Positions 15,001 through 23,959 of a stretch of DNA of 64,000 nt are shown piece by piece. Positions within the stretch are counted from its first letter, which is position 1. Each line of letters starts with the position of its first letter. Below the pieces are notes generated by a model, which worked only from the letters and a program-made list of their open reading frames with translations, was not told the origin of the DNA and did not search any database. This stretch comes from Amycolatopsis echigonensis (GTDB lineage: Bacteria; Actinomycetota; Actinomycetes; Mycobacteriales; Pseudonocardiaceae): the NCBI RefSeq assembly GCF_014174495.1, contig NZ_JACJHR010000013.1, forward strand, positions 1-64,000, in the 5' to 3' direction. A program made the position numbers and the translations under genes.

Positions 15001-17068
15001 TGCCTTCGCTCCTCTGCTGACCGGTCGCCCGGGTGATGACGAGTTCGCCGATCCGGCCCACCTCCGCGACGAGACCGGGCGGCACGAAGGTGGTCGACAT
15101 CGGCTCGCGGATCACCGCCGGGCCTTCGATGACGTCGCCGCGCATCAGCTGGTCGCGTTCGTACTCGCCGGCCTTGAGGTCGGTTTCCTCGAGGTGCCGG
15201 ATGGTGATGGTGCCGACCGGCTGGGGCGATTCGCCCGCGGGCCGTCGCGGCGGTTCCGGGTAATCGACCTTCGGGGTGGGCACGACCGCGGTGAGCCGAT
15301 AGGTGACGCCCTGCACCGGCATCCCCTCGAAGCGGTTGCCGGAACGCTGCTCGTACCCGTCGTGGAAGTTGGCGATCATCGTCTCGACCGCCGCCGGGGT
15401 GATCTTCCCGTTCGGCACCTCGACGAACGGGGTCTCCCAGACCTGGCCCATCAGCTGCCCGTCGAACGAGCGGGTGAACGTGACGCGTTCGGCGTCCTTG
15501 CCCAGCGACCGCGTCATCGCTTCTTCCATGCTCGCGTAGACCGCGTCGATCTCGTCCGCGGCGTCCGGGGTGAGCACGGCGTAGGCGGTGCGGCTGTCGG
15601 CGTACACCTGGTCGGCGCTGACCAGCCCGAGCGCGGAGAACAACCCCGGATGCGGCGGCACGAGCACGCTCTTGACGTGCATTTGCTCCAGCAGGCCCGG
15701 CAGCATCATCGGGCCGGCCGCGCCGTAGGCGACCAGCGCGTGGTCGCGCGGGTCGACGCCGTTCTTGACCAGCACGTCGACGATGCCCTCGGCCACGTTG
15801 TTGAGCGCCATCCGGTAGGCGAACCGCACCCGCTCGGACAGCGTCGCCTGCGTGTCGAGGTTCTCGAACGCGGCCTGCGCGAGTCCGGGGTCGAGCCGCG
15901 AACGCCCGGCGGCGAACCGGTCCGGGTCGAGGATCCCCATCATCAGGAAGGTGTCGGTCGTCGTCGGCGCTTCGCCGCCGCGTCCGTAGCACGCCGGGCC
16001 GGGGTCCGCGCCCGCGCTCTCCGGGCCGACCTTCACCTCGCCGGTCGGCGTGATGCTGACGATGCTGCCGCCGCCCGCCCCGACGCTGACGATCTCGTTC
16101 GACAGCGTGTTCACGATCAGGTCGTGTTCCAGCTCGAACGTCGTGTTGACGAACGGTTTCCCGCCAGTCACCACGCTGATGTCGCTGGAGGTGCCGCCGA
16201 TGTCGGTGCAGATCAGGTTCGGCTCGCCGATCAGCTCGCCCAGATGCGCGCACGCCACGGTCCCGGCCGCGGGCCCGGAGAACACGATGCGCGAGGGCCG
16301 TTCCATCGCGACCTCGACCGGGGCCAGCATGGCCGCGCAGTCGGCGAAGTTCAGGTCGCCGGTGAACCCCAGCCCGCTGAGCCCGGCGGCCAGTTCCCGG
16401 GTATACGGGCCGTAGATGCGCTTCATCAGCACGTCGACGACCGTGGTCGAGGCGCGCGGGTACTCCCGCGCCAGCGGCGAGACCTCGCTGGAGATCGAGC
16501 ACGCCACGTCGCCGATCTCCTCGGCCACCAGTTCGCGCAGCCTGCGCTCGTGGCTTCCGTCCACATAGGAATTGAGCAGGCAGATCGCGACCCCTTCGAC
16601 GCCGCAACGCGCCAGGATCCGCAGCTCCTCGCGGGCCTGCTGCTCGTCGAGCGGGATCACCACCGTCCCGTCCGCGCCGAAACGTTCGCGGATTCCGCGG
16701 CGCAGATAGCGGGGCACGATCGGCGCGGTCACGTCGCCGAAGCTGCGGTGCCAGCGCGGATCGGTGTTGGCCTCCGGCGGCCGCATCGCGCGGGCCATGT
16801 CGAGCAGGTCGCGATGGCCCTCGGTGGTCAGGAACGCGATCTTCGGCAGCCGCCGGGTGATGACCGCGTTGAGCCCGTGCGTGCTCGCGTGGTTGAACGC
16901 CGCCGCCGCGGCGACGTCCACTTCGGACGCGCCCTCCAGCACGGCCTTGTAGCTTTCGGTGACATTGGTGGCGACCTTGACGGTCTCGATCCGGCCGCCG
17001 GAAATCGAGACGATGTCGGTGAAGGTGCCGCCCACGTCCACGCCGATCATGTTCTTGCGCTCAGCCAT
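14993..17068 (-). CDS. hyuA: HyuA-type subunit (ATP-binding) of the hydantoinase-like carboxylase
   Basis: 691 aa. The ASKHA-type phosphate loop GVDVGGTFTDIV is at the N-terminus. CTDIGGTSSDISVV is the second nucleotide motif, and SVGAGGGS and GPESAGADPGPACYGRGG are hallmark HyuA segments. In acetophenone and acetone carboxylases this subunit phosphorylates bicarbonate and/or the enol substrate. ATG at 17068, 11 bases after the small zinc-ribbon gene. It is only distantly similar to the second HyuA at 36266-38344, so the two systems probably have different substrates. Confidence 0.87.
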   Translation of the reverse strand: MAERKNMIGVDVGGTFTDIVSISGGRIETVKVATNVTESYKAVLEGASEVDVAAAAAFNHASTHGLNAVITRRLPKIAFLTTEGHRDLLDMARAMRPPEANTDPRWHRSFGDVTAPIVPRYLRRGIRERFGADGTVVIPLDEQQAREELRILARCGVEGVAICLLNSYVDGSHERRLRELVAEEIGDVACSISSEVSPLAREYPRASTTVVDVLMKRIYGPYTRELAAGLSGLGFTGDLNFADCAAMLAPVEVAMERPSRIVFSGPAAGTVACAHLGELIGEPNLICTDIGGTSSDISVVTGGKPFVNTTFELEHDLIVNTLSNEIVSVGAGGGSIVSITPTGEVKVGPESAGADPGPACYGRGGEAPTTTDTFLMMGILDPDRFAAGRSRLDPGLAQAAFENLDTQATLSERVRFAYRMALNNVAEGIVDVLVKNGVDPRDHALVAYGAAGPMMLPGLLEQMHVKSVLVPPHPGLFSALGLVSADQVYADSRTAYAVLTPDAADEIDAVYASMEEAMTRSLGKDAERVTFTRSFDGQLMGQVWETPFVEVPNGKITPAAVETMIANFHDGYEQRSGNRFEGMPVQGVTYRLTAVVPTPKVDYPEPPRRPAGESPQPVGTITIRHLEETDLKAGEYERDQLMRGDVIEGPAVIREPMSTTFVPPGLVAEVGRIGELVITRATGQQRSEGND

Positions 17069-17079
17069 GTCGACGCTCC

Positions 17080-17304
17080 TCAGATCCGGTCCGCGAGCAG
17101 TTCGATCGGGCCGAGTTTCGGCCCCGGGGTGCGCCGCGCGTCAGTCAGGCAGGCCGCGCACTTCACGACGTCGAACCAGCCGGCCTCGGACAGCACCGGG
17201 TACGCCTGCAGCCGGTGCTCCCCGCACTGGGCACAGGCCCCTTCGACCGTCTCCCGGACGACCGACAGCGTCGGTTCGGCCGGGCGTGGATTGGTGATCG
17301 CCAT
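17080..17304 (-). CDS. Small zinc-ribbon protein, probable third carboxylase subunit
   Basis: 74 aa. Two CxxC pairs, CAQC and CAAC, are separated by about 24 residues, as in a zinc ribbon. The remainder is short and has no membrane segment or signal. ATG at 17304 with an AAGGAGAG ribosome-binding site. It sits between the AMP-ligase and HyuA. An analogous 86-aa protein occupies the same place in the second Hyu locus (34060-34320). Acetone carboxylase has a small gamma subunit and acetophenone carboxylase a small zinc-containing subunit, so a third-subunit role is likely. Direct homology to those cannot be shown by eye. Confidence 0.75.
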   Translation of the reverse strand: MAITNPRPAEPTLSVVRETVEGACAQCGEHRLQAYPVLSEAGWFDVVKCAACLTDARRTPGPKLGPIELLADRI

Positions 17305-17342
17305 TGATCTCTCTCCTTGTTCGCCTCGATGAAGGGCTTTCG

Positions 17343-19079
17343 TCAGGCCGGGCCGAGGGCGCGGACGGACGCGGCCGTGCCGAGCAGGTCCCGCGCCATC
17401 GGCACGAGCTTGAACTTCTGCACTTTTCCGGTGGGGGTCTGCGGCACCTCGTCGGAGCCGAGCACGAACACGTGCCGGGGAACCTTGAACCGCGCCAGGT
17501 TCGCCCGGCACGCCTCGATCAGCTCGTCCGGGACCGGCGCGGCGCCCGGTTCCGGGACGACGAACGCGCAGCCCGCCTCGCCCCAGCGGTCGTCCGGGAT
17601 CCCGACGACGAACGCCTGGCTGACGCCCGGCTGCCCGGACAGGAAGTCCTCGACCTCCTTGGGCATCACGAGTTCGCCGCCGCTTTTGAACACATCCTTC
17701 GACCGGCCGGTGATCACCAGCGAGCCATCGTCGAGGAACCGCCCGAGATCGCCCGAATAGAGCCACCCGTCGCGCAACGCGGCGGCGGTCGCGTCGGGAC
17801 GGCGCCAATAGCCGAGCATGGTCGTCGGCCCGCGCGACACCAGCTCGCCCGCCTCGCCGTCGGCGACCGGCTCCCCGCTCACCGGATCGAGAATCCGGTA
17901 TTCCGCGATCGGACCGCCCGCGGTGCTCGCCGCACCGCTCGGTTTCGGCCGGCCGACAGTCGACGCGGTCACCTCGAGCGGATCGTCCGGCTGGGTCATC
18001 ACCGTCGCACCGCCGACCTCGGTCATCCCGTACGCCGTGGTCAGCTCGGCGACCCCCAGCTCGTCCCGGATCCGGTGCCACAGCCAGGTGGGCGCGACCG
18101 CCGCCGCGGACAGCATCCGGTCCAAAGAGGACAGATCGGTGCCGGCGCGCGCCGGGTGCTCGACCAACGCGACGCTCATCGTCGGCACCGCCAGCACGTC
18201 GTTCACGCCGTGCTGCTCGATCGCCCGGAGGTACTCCCCCGCGTCGAATCTCGGCTGCGGCAGGATCGTCCCGCCGACGAACGTGGCCGCCTGCACGCCT
18301 TGCTCGTAAGCGAACATGTGGTAGCAGGGCAGCGCGAAGACCACCCGGTTGCCGTCCGGCAGCGCGCGGCAATAGGCCGAGCCGTACACCTGGCGCAGCA
18401 ATGCGTCGTGGCTCAGCTGCACGCCTTTCGGCTCGCCAGTGGTGCCCGAGGTGTACATGATGTCCGACATCTCCAGCGGCCCGCGCGTCCCGGTCCGGGC
18501 CGTGCCCGGGCTGGCCGCGCCGATCCGCTCCAGCTCCGGCACGTCGACCACGCCCTCGCGGCCCTCGCCCCGGCCTTCCGGATCGAGCGTGAGCACCCGC
18601 TCCAGATCGCCGAGCCCGCACCGGCCGGTGCGCTCCCAGCCGGGAGCGAGTTCGTCGAGCATCGCCAGGTAGTCCTGGTCGCGGTAGGAGGTCATCGTGA
18701 TCAGCACCCGGCAGCACGACTGGCGCAGCACGAACCCGAGTTCCTGGGTGCGGTAGAGATAATTCAGCGGCACCGCCACCGCACCGACGCGCGCGATCGC
18801 CAGCTTCAACGGCGCGTACTCCGGGTAATTCGCCAGCAGCAGCCCGACGTGATCGCCTGGCCGGACCCCGAGTGCGGCCAGGCCTTCCGCGAACCGATAC
18901 GCCCGCCGTCGCACGTCCTCGTAGGTGAAAACCTGCTCGCCCGCGATCACGTACGGCCGGGTGCCGAACCGGGAGGCCGTGTAGTCGAAGTGCTCGTCGA
19001 GAGTGCGCGAGCGCCACGGGGCGAACTCGCGTTCGAGATCCGCCCGCCGCTCCGCGATCGACGGCCGGTCCGGCGTCAT
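17343..19079 (-). CDS. AMP-dependent acyl-CoA synthetase/ligase
   Basis: 578 aa, ANL superfamily. The P-loop is MYTSGTTGEPKG. The A5 motif is AYGMTEVGG, and the hinge is YSGDLGRFLDDGSLVITGRSKDVFKSGG. The C-terminal catalytic Lys is in PTGKVQKF. It would activate a carboxylic acid, possibly the beta-keto acid produced by the adjacent HyuAB complex, as benzoylacetate-CoA ligase does after acetophenone carboxylase. ATG at 19079 overlaps the SDR stop (ATGA). It is one of two ligases in the window that sit next to a zinc-ribbon/HyuAB set. Confidence 0.87.
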   Translation of the reverse strand: MTPDRPSIAERRADLEREFAPWRSRTLDEHFDYTASRFGTRPYVIAGEQVFTYEDVRRRAYRFAEGLAALGVRPGDHVGLLLANYPEYAPLKLAIARVGAVAVPLNYLYRTQELGFVLRQSCCRVLITMTSYRDQDYLAMLDELAPGWERTGRCGLGDLERVLTLDPEGRGEGREGVVDVPELERIGAASPGTARTGTRGPLEMSDIMYTSGTTGEPKGVQLSHDALLRQVYGSAYCRALPDGNRVVFALPCYHMFAYEQGVQAATFVGGTILPQPRFDAGEYLRAIEQHGVNDVLAVPTMSVALVEHPARAGTDLSSLDRMLSAAAVAPTWLWHRIRDELGVAELTTAYGMTEVGGATVMTQPDDPLEVTASTVGRPKPSGAASTAGGPIAEYRILDPVSGEPVADGEAGELVSRGPTTMLGYWRRPDATAAALRDGWLYSGDLGRFLDDGSLVITGRSKDVFKSGGELVMPKEVEDFLSGQPGVSQAFVVGIPDDRWGEAGCAFVVPEPGAAPVPDELIEACRANLARFKVPRHVFVLGSDEVPQTPTGKVQKFKLVPMARDLLGTAASVRALGPA

Positions 19080-19942
19080 CGCGGGGTCCCCGCCACTTCG
19101 ACGGTGCGGTGCACCTTGGACTTCTGGCCGGTGCTCCCCCGGTTCACCCCGACCAGGCCGTTGAGCGCGGGGTTGTTGTTGACCAGGTTCCCCAGCTGCG
19201 GCCCGGCGGCGATCATGCCGCCGTCGACGGTGATCACCTCGCCGGTGATGAACTTCGCGTCGTCGCTGGCCAGGAACGACACCACGCCAGCGACGAAATC
19301 GGGTTCCCCCGCGTACGGCAGCGGCTGCACGGTGCCCAGCACCGGCTTGAGGTCCTCAGCGGTCAGCCCGATCAGCGGCGTGGTGATGATGCCGGGCGCC
19401 ACCGCGTTGACCCGGATCCGGTCCGCGGCGTACTCGAAGGCGGCGATCTTGGTCAGATGCTGTACGCCCGCCTTCGCGACCGAGTACGCCTGCACCCCGG
19501 CACCGGCCGCGAAAGCGCCCACCGAACCGAAGTTCACGATCGCCCCGCCGGTCCCCTGCGCCCGCATCACCCGCCCGGCGTGCTTGACGCCCAGGAACAC
19601 GCTGCGCAGCACGACGTCGAAGGTGTAGTCCCAGTCGTCGACCTCGAGTTCGGTCAGCGGGCCGAATGCGCCGCCGACGCCCGCGGCGTTGACGAGCACG
19701 TCGAGCTTGCCGAAACTCTCCACCGTCTGCGCGATCGCCGCCTCGAACTGCTCCTCGTCGCTCACGTCGGTGTGCGCGAACCGCACCCGGTCGCCCGCGT
19801 CGAACTCGGCGAGCGTGCGCTCGGCGACCTCGCGGTTCAGATCGGCGATGACCACGTCGAAACCCCGGTCCAGGAACCGCGCCACCGACGCCCGGCCCAT
19901 CCCGCTCGCCCCGCCGGTCACCAGCGCCACTTCGTTGCCCAT
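19076..19942 (-). CDS. Short-chain dehydrogenase/reductase
   Basis: 288 aa. Cofactor motif TGGASGMGRA at residues 9-18 and VNAAGVGG in the core. The catalytic Ser is in FGSVGAF, with Tyr and Lys in YSVAK. The acidic residue in VVIADLNRE after the second strand favours NAD over NADP. A C-terminal tail of about 40 residues after VITVDGGMI (LGNLVNNNPALNGLV and onwards) is longer than in most SDRs. It would oxidise a hydroxy group of the pathway intermediate before or after the aldehyde dehydrogenase step. It is in the middle of the 13060-23745 operon. Confidence 0.87.
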   Translation of the reverse strand: MGNEVALVTGGASGMGRASVARFLDRGFDVVIADLNREVAERTLAEFDAGDRVRFAHTDVSDEEQFEAAIAQTVESFGKLDVLVNAAGVGGAFGPLTELEVDDWDYTFDVVLRSVFLGVKHAGRVMRAQGTGGAIVNFGSVGAFAAGAGVQAYSVAKAGVQHLTKIAAFEYAADRIRVNAVAPGIITTPLIGLTAEDLKPVLGTVQPLPYAGEPDFVAGVVSFLASDDAKFITGEVITVDGGMIAAGPQLGNLVNNNPALNGLVGVNRGSTGQKSKVHRTVEVAGTPR

Positions 19943-19958
19943 GTCCTGTCCTTCCGCC

Positions 19959-21440
19959 TCAGCCGACCAGAAGCTGTTTCACGTCGGTGAATTCGCGGAT
20001 GCCCTCGGGTCCGCATTCCCGTCCCCAGCCGGACCGCTTCACGCCGCCGAACGGCGCGGCCATGGTCGGGCCGAAGGTGTTGATCGCCACCGATCCCGCA
20101 CGGATCCGGCGGGCCACGGCGAGCGCACGGTCCGGGTCCGCCGAGAACACGCTCGCCGCCAGGCCGTACTGGGTGCCGTTGGCGATCCGGACCGCGTCGT
20201 CCTCGTCCGCATAGGACTGGACGACAGTGACCGGGCCGAATACTTCCTGCTGCACCACGTCGTCCTGCTCGCCCGCGCCCACCAGCAGCGTCGGCTCGTA
20301 GTACCAGCCCCGGTCGAACCCGTCCGGCCGCCGTCCGCCGGTCACGACGGTCGCGCCCTGTTCCCGCGCCCGGTCCACTGCCCGCCGCGTGCGGTCCAGC
20401 GCGGCGCGGGTCGCGAGCGGCCCGTGGTCGGTGTCCTTCGCGCGCGGTTCGCCGATCCGCAGCCCGCGATAGGCACCGGCCAGCGCCTCCACAATCTCGT
20501 CGTGCCGTGATCGGGGCACGACGATCCGCGACAGCGCCGCGCACACCTGGCCCGACCCGCTCATCGCCCCGGCCACCAGCGGCCGCAGCGCCCGGTCCAG
20601 CGCGACGTCGTCCAGCAGCACCGCGGGCGATTTGCCGCCCAGCTCGAAAACCGTGCGCGGCAACAGGTCCGCGCTCTGCCGCAGGATGTCCGACGCGGTC
20701 GCCGGCCCGCCGGTGAACGAGATCATCTCGAACCGCGGGTCCTGAACCAGCCGTCGGGAGACTTCGGCCCCCGCCGCCAGCACGCTGAGCACTCCGGCCG
20801 GGAAACCGGCCGCCGCAGCACACTCCGCCACCAGCCGCATCATCAGCGCCGATTCGGGCGCGGCCTTGAGCACCACCGGCGCACCGGCCAGCAACGCGGG
20901 CACGACCTTGCTGCCCACCGTCGCCAGCGGACCGTTGTACGGCAGCACCGCCAGCACGGGGCCGACCGGCTCGCGCTCGATCCGCACTTCTCCGACCGGC
21001 GTCGCCCGGGTCTCCGGAGCGAGCGCCTCCTCGGCCGCGTCCAGCGCGGTCTGCCACGCCGCCCGCGCGGCGAACCGGTGCAGCGTCTTGCTCCAGCGCA
21101 CCGGGATGCCCGATTCGACCGCCCACACGAGACCGATTTCGTCGGATCGTTCTTCCAGCAGGGCGCAAAACCGCCGGCACACCTCGATCCGGCGGCCGAT
21201 CGGCCACCGCGGCCACGGCCCGGCGAACGCCTCGGCGGCCGCCGCAGCCGCCGCGTCCGCGTCTGCGGCCGCCGGGGCGGCGACCTCGGCCACGATCTCC
21301 TCGGTGGCCGGGGACACCACCACCGTGCGGTCCTCGCCGGCCGAGGGCTGCCACTTCCCGCCGATCAGCAGTTCTCCGGGATGGGGCACCCGCAGATCGC
21401 CGTCCACGACGAGGTGTTCGCCGCTGTCCACCACACTCAT
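19959..21440 (-). CDS. Aldehyde dehydrogenase
   Basis: 493 aa, NAD(P)-dependent family. General-base Glu in VFELGGKSP and catalytic Cys in GSGQVCAALSR. The cofactor site is SFTGGPATASDI, and the C-terminal EVFGPV and PFGGVKRSGWGRE are standard. It would convert an aldehyde to the acid that the neighbouring ligase activates. ATG at 21440. It lies 16 bases upstream of the SDR. A second aldehyde dehydrogenase at 24778-26136 belongs to a different operon and is only family-related. Confidence 0.9.
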   Translation of the reverse strand: MSVVDSGEHLVVDGDLRVPHPGELLIGGKWQPSAGEDRTVVVSPATEEIVAEVAAPAAADADAAAAAAAEAFAGPWPRWPIGRRIEVCRRFCALLEERSDEIGLVWAVESGIPVRWSKTLHRFAARAAWQTALDAAEEALAPETRATPVGEVRIEREPVGPVLAVLPYNGPLATVGSKVVPALLAGAPVVLKAAPESALMMRLVAECAAAAGFPAGVLSVLAAGAEVSRRLVQDPRFEMISFTGGPATASDILRQSADLLPRTVFELGGKSPAVLLDDVALDRALRPLVAGAMSGSGQVCAALSRIVVPRSRHDEIVEALAGAYRGLRIGEPRAKDTDHGPLATRAALDRTRRAVDRAREQGATVVTGGRRPDGFDRGWYYEPTLLVGAGEQDDVVQQEVFGPVTVVQSYADEDDAVRIANGTQYGLAASVFSADPDRALAVARRIRAGSVAINTFGPTMAAPFGGVKRSGWGRECGPEGIREFTDVKQLLVG

Positions 21441-21451
21441 GAGCGCTCCGT

Positions 21452-22660
21452 TCAGCTGTCGACGGCCTGCTGGTTGACGTCATTCCTCGGGTGCCCGGCA
21501 GGGCAGGCGGCCTGCACGACGGTCTGCGCGGCCACGAGACCAGTCACCTCTTCGGGACTGAATCCCCAGTCCCGCAATGCTTTCTCGGTGTGCTCGCCCG
21601 GCACGGCGGCCGGCCCGGCCACAGCGGCCGGGGTACGGGCGAAACGCGGTGCGGGCGCGGGCTGAAGCACGCCGTCCACTGGCACGAACGCGTCGCGGGC
21701 GATGCTGTGTTCGTGCTTTGGTGCCTCGTCGAGCGTCAGCACCGGGGCGAAACAGGTCTCCCGCGCCCGGAAGATCTCGGCCCAGTGGTCGCGGGTCTTC
21801 GTCCGGAAGACGGCGGCGAACCGGCGGCGCAGCTCCGGCCAGCCGCGCTCGTCCTGCTGCTCGGGCAATTCGTCGCCCGCGAGACCGAGCGTGTCCAGCA
21901 GGACCGCGTAGAACTTCGGTTCGTTGGCGGCGATCGCGACCCATTTGCCGTCGGCGGTCTCGTACGTGCCGTAGTACGGCGCGCCACCGTCCAAACGGTT
22001 CGATTCTCGCTCGTCCCGCCACCACCCAGTCTGGCGCAACCCGTGGAACAACGAACCCAGCAGCAGCGAACCGTCGAGCATCGCGGCGTCGAGCACCTGC
22101 CCTTGACCGGACCGAGCCGCCTCGAAGAGGCCCGCCACGATTCCGAACGCCAGCAGCATCCCGCCGCCGCCGTAGTCGCCGACCAGGTTCAGCGGCGGGA
22201 CCGGCCGTCCGTCCGCCGGGCCGATCGCGTGGAGCAGCCCGCTCAGCGCGAGGTAGTTCAGGTCGTGCCCGGGTGCCTGCGCCAGCGGGCCGTCCTGGCC
22301 CCAGCCGGTCATCCGGCCGTACACCAGCCGCGGATTGCGCGCGAGGCACGCGTCCGGGCCGATCCCGAGGCGCTCGGCGACGCCCGGGCGGCTGCCTTCG
22401 ATCAGCGCGTCCGCCTGCTCGACCAGCCGCAAAACGACCTCGGCGCCGCCTGGGTGTTTCAGATCGACGCCGACCGAACGGCGGCCGCGCAGGGTGGCGA
22501 ACTCGTAGGACTGCTCGCCCGGGACGTGGTCGCGCACGGCGGCGGCCCGGTCGACCCGGAGCACCTCCGCACCCATGTCCGAGAGCATCATCGCGCACCA
22601 CGGGCCCGGGCCGATCGAGCCGATCTCGACGACCTTCACCCCTGCCAGCGGCCCGGCCAT
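21452..22660 (-). CDS. Alpha-methylacyl-CoA racemase-like (second copy)
   Basis: 402 aa. It keeps the racemase residues: His in GHDLNYLALSG, Asp in NLVGDYGGGGM, and Glu in PYYGTYETADG. It is clearly paralogous to the enzyme at 10508-11665 over its whole length (both have GRMTGWGQDGP and QPAPAPRF) but diverged. It would epimerise a 2-methylacyl-CoA. ATG at 22660 overlaps the NMO-type gene stop by one base. It implies that the 13060-23745 operon also deals with a chiral branched acyl-CoA. Confidence 0.85.
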   Translation of the reverse strand: MAGPLAGVKVVEIGSIGPGPWCAMMLSDMGAEVLRVDRAAAVRDHVPGEQSYEFATLRGRRSVGVDLKHPGGAEVVLRLVEQADALIEGSRPGVAERLGIGPDACLARNPRLVYGRMTGWGQDGPLAQAPGHDLNYLALSGLLHAIGPADGRPVPPLNLVGDYGGGGMLLAFGIVAGLFEAARSGQGQVLDAAMLDGSLLLGSLFHGLRQTGWWRDERESNRLDGGAPYYGTYETADGKWVAIAANEPKFYAVLLDTLGLAGDELPEQQDERGWPELRRRFAAVFRTKTRDHWAEIFRARETCFAPVLTLDEAPKHEHSIARDAFVPVDGVLQPAPAPRFARTPAAVAGPAAVPGEHTEKALRDWGFSPEEVTGLVAAQTVVQAACPAGHPRNDVNQQAVDS

Positions 22661-23745
22661 CAGCTGAACTCGACCGTCTTCTCGACGCCGCGCAACGCTT
22701 CGACGGTCTCCTCGACCAGCCGCTCGAGGATTTCCGCCGCGCCGGGCAGGTCGGTGATCATGCCGGCACCGGCGCCCGAGGGCATGCTCATGTGGGTCTT
22801 GAGGCGGGCTTTCATCGCCGCGTACTTGAACGGCATGGTCAGCACGCGCTGCACCGGGTACGGGGACAGCTCGTCTTCGTGGCCTTCCCACACTTCCGTG
22901 AACCGGTTGCGCAGCATCCGGACGTGCAGGCCGTCGAACAGCAGCGACCGCAGCGTCGAGTCGTACTCGGCCTCCACCACCGCCTGCTTGAACACGTCCT
23001 CGGAACCGGACTCCTCGCTCGCCAGGAAGCGCGTGCCGACCCACGCGCCCTGCGCGCCCATCGTCAGGCACGCCGCGATCTGGGCGCCCTTCACCAGCCC
23101 GCCCGCGGCGACGACCGGCACCGTCGAGAACTCCAGCACCTCGGCCAGCAGCGTGATCAGCCCGACGTCGCCGGTGTGCCCGCCGCCCTCGGTGCCCTGC
23201 ACGACGACCACGTCGGTGCCGTTGCGAATGGCGCTGCGGGCGTGCTTCGCCTGCCCGACGATGCTGATCACCTTCGCGCCCCTGGCGTGACAAGCTTCCA
23301 CCACCCAGGTCGGCGTGCCCAGCGCGCACGCGATCACCTCGACCCCGTGGTCGAGCGAGATTTCCAACTTTTTCTTGTTGTCCGCCAGGCTGATCGCCTG
23401 GTCGGTGGTCGCGGTGACCTCGATGCCGCGCTCGTCCAGCTCCGCCTTGAGCTGCCGGAGCGGACCGGGCAGCTCCGGAACGTCCACATCGGACAGTCCC
23501 TTCGGCGCGTTCGCCGGGAACCCGAGGTCCACGCACAGCGGGCCGTCGCTGAGCTCGCGGAACAGCCGGATCTCCTCGTCGACCTGCTCCGGCGTGATGT
23601 CGATGCCGCCGATGGAGCCGAGGCCGCCCGCGTTCGAGACCGCGGCGGCGAGCCGTCCGTAGGCCACGTTGCCCATGCCTGCCTGCAGGATCGGCACGTC
23701 GATCCCCAGCTGCTCGCAAAGCGGGGTCCGCAGGGTGGGCGACAT
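22660..23745 (-). CDS. NMO/IpdC-family flavoprotein
   Basis: 361 aa, FMN-binding TIM barrel of the nitronate monooxygenase/2-nitropropane dioxygenase superfamily. Motifs are PILQAGMGNVAYGRLA at the N-terminus, QGTEGGGHTGDVG around the active-site His, and VVAAGGLVKG. The superfamily contains true nitronate oxidases, enoyl reductases and the steroid-ring enzyme IpdC. In an acyl-CoA operon an IpdC-like redox role is more plausible than nitronate oxidation; this is inference. ATG at 23745 with a strong GGAGGAGG ribosome-binding site. It is the first gene of a minus-strand operon that continues to HyuB. Confidence 0.82.
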   Translation of the reverse strand: MSPTLRTPLCEQLGIDVPILQAGMGNVAYGRLAAAVSNAGGLGSIGGIDITPEQVDEEIRLFRELSDGPLCVDLGFPANAPKGLSDVDVPELPGPLRQLKAELDERGIEVTATTDQAISLADNKKKLEISLDHGVEVIACALGTPTWVVEACHARGAKVISIVGQAKHARSAIRNGTDVVVVQGTEGGGHTGDVGLITLLAEVLEFSTVPVVAAGGLVKGAQIAACLTMGAQGAWVGTRFLASEESGSEDVFKQAVVEAEYDSTLRSLLFDGLHVRMLRNRFTEVWEGHEDELSPYPVQRVLTMPFKYAAMKARLKTHMSMPSGAGAGMITDLPGAAEILERLVEETVEALRGVEKTVEFS

Positions 23746-23802
23746 GGGCTCCTCCTCCGTGCCGCCCCGCGGCCGACGGACGCGAGGCGAGGGATGATCG
23801 AT

Positions 23803-23817
23803 AATATTGAATATATT
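23803..23817. promoter_or_regulatory. AT-rich inverted repeat between the NMO-type gene and TetR
   Basis: AATAT-TGAAT-ATATT lies 58 bases upstream of the NMO-type start and about 140 upstream of the TetR start, in the only AT-rich part of this 214-bp divergent region. It is a candidate operator for the adjacent TetR protein and promoter for the operon. Confidence 0.45.
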
Positions 23818-23959
23818 TTCGTCAGGCAACCGGAGCGACGCTGCGGCTTCCGGCGACGAGGGTTTTTCTAGCACCCTTTCGAAAACAGTGCAAGACCTGC
23901 CCCGTCTTGCCGAATTCTTCGAGCAACCGGTAGATTTTCCCCGTGTGGAAGGCGGCCAG

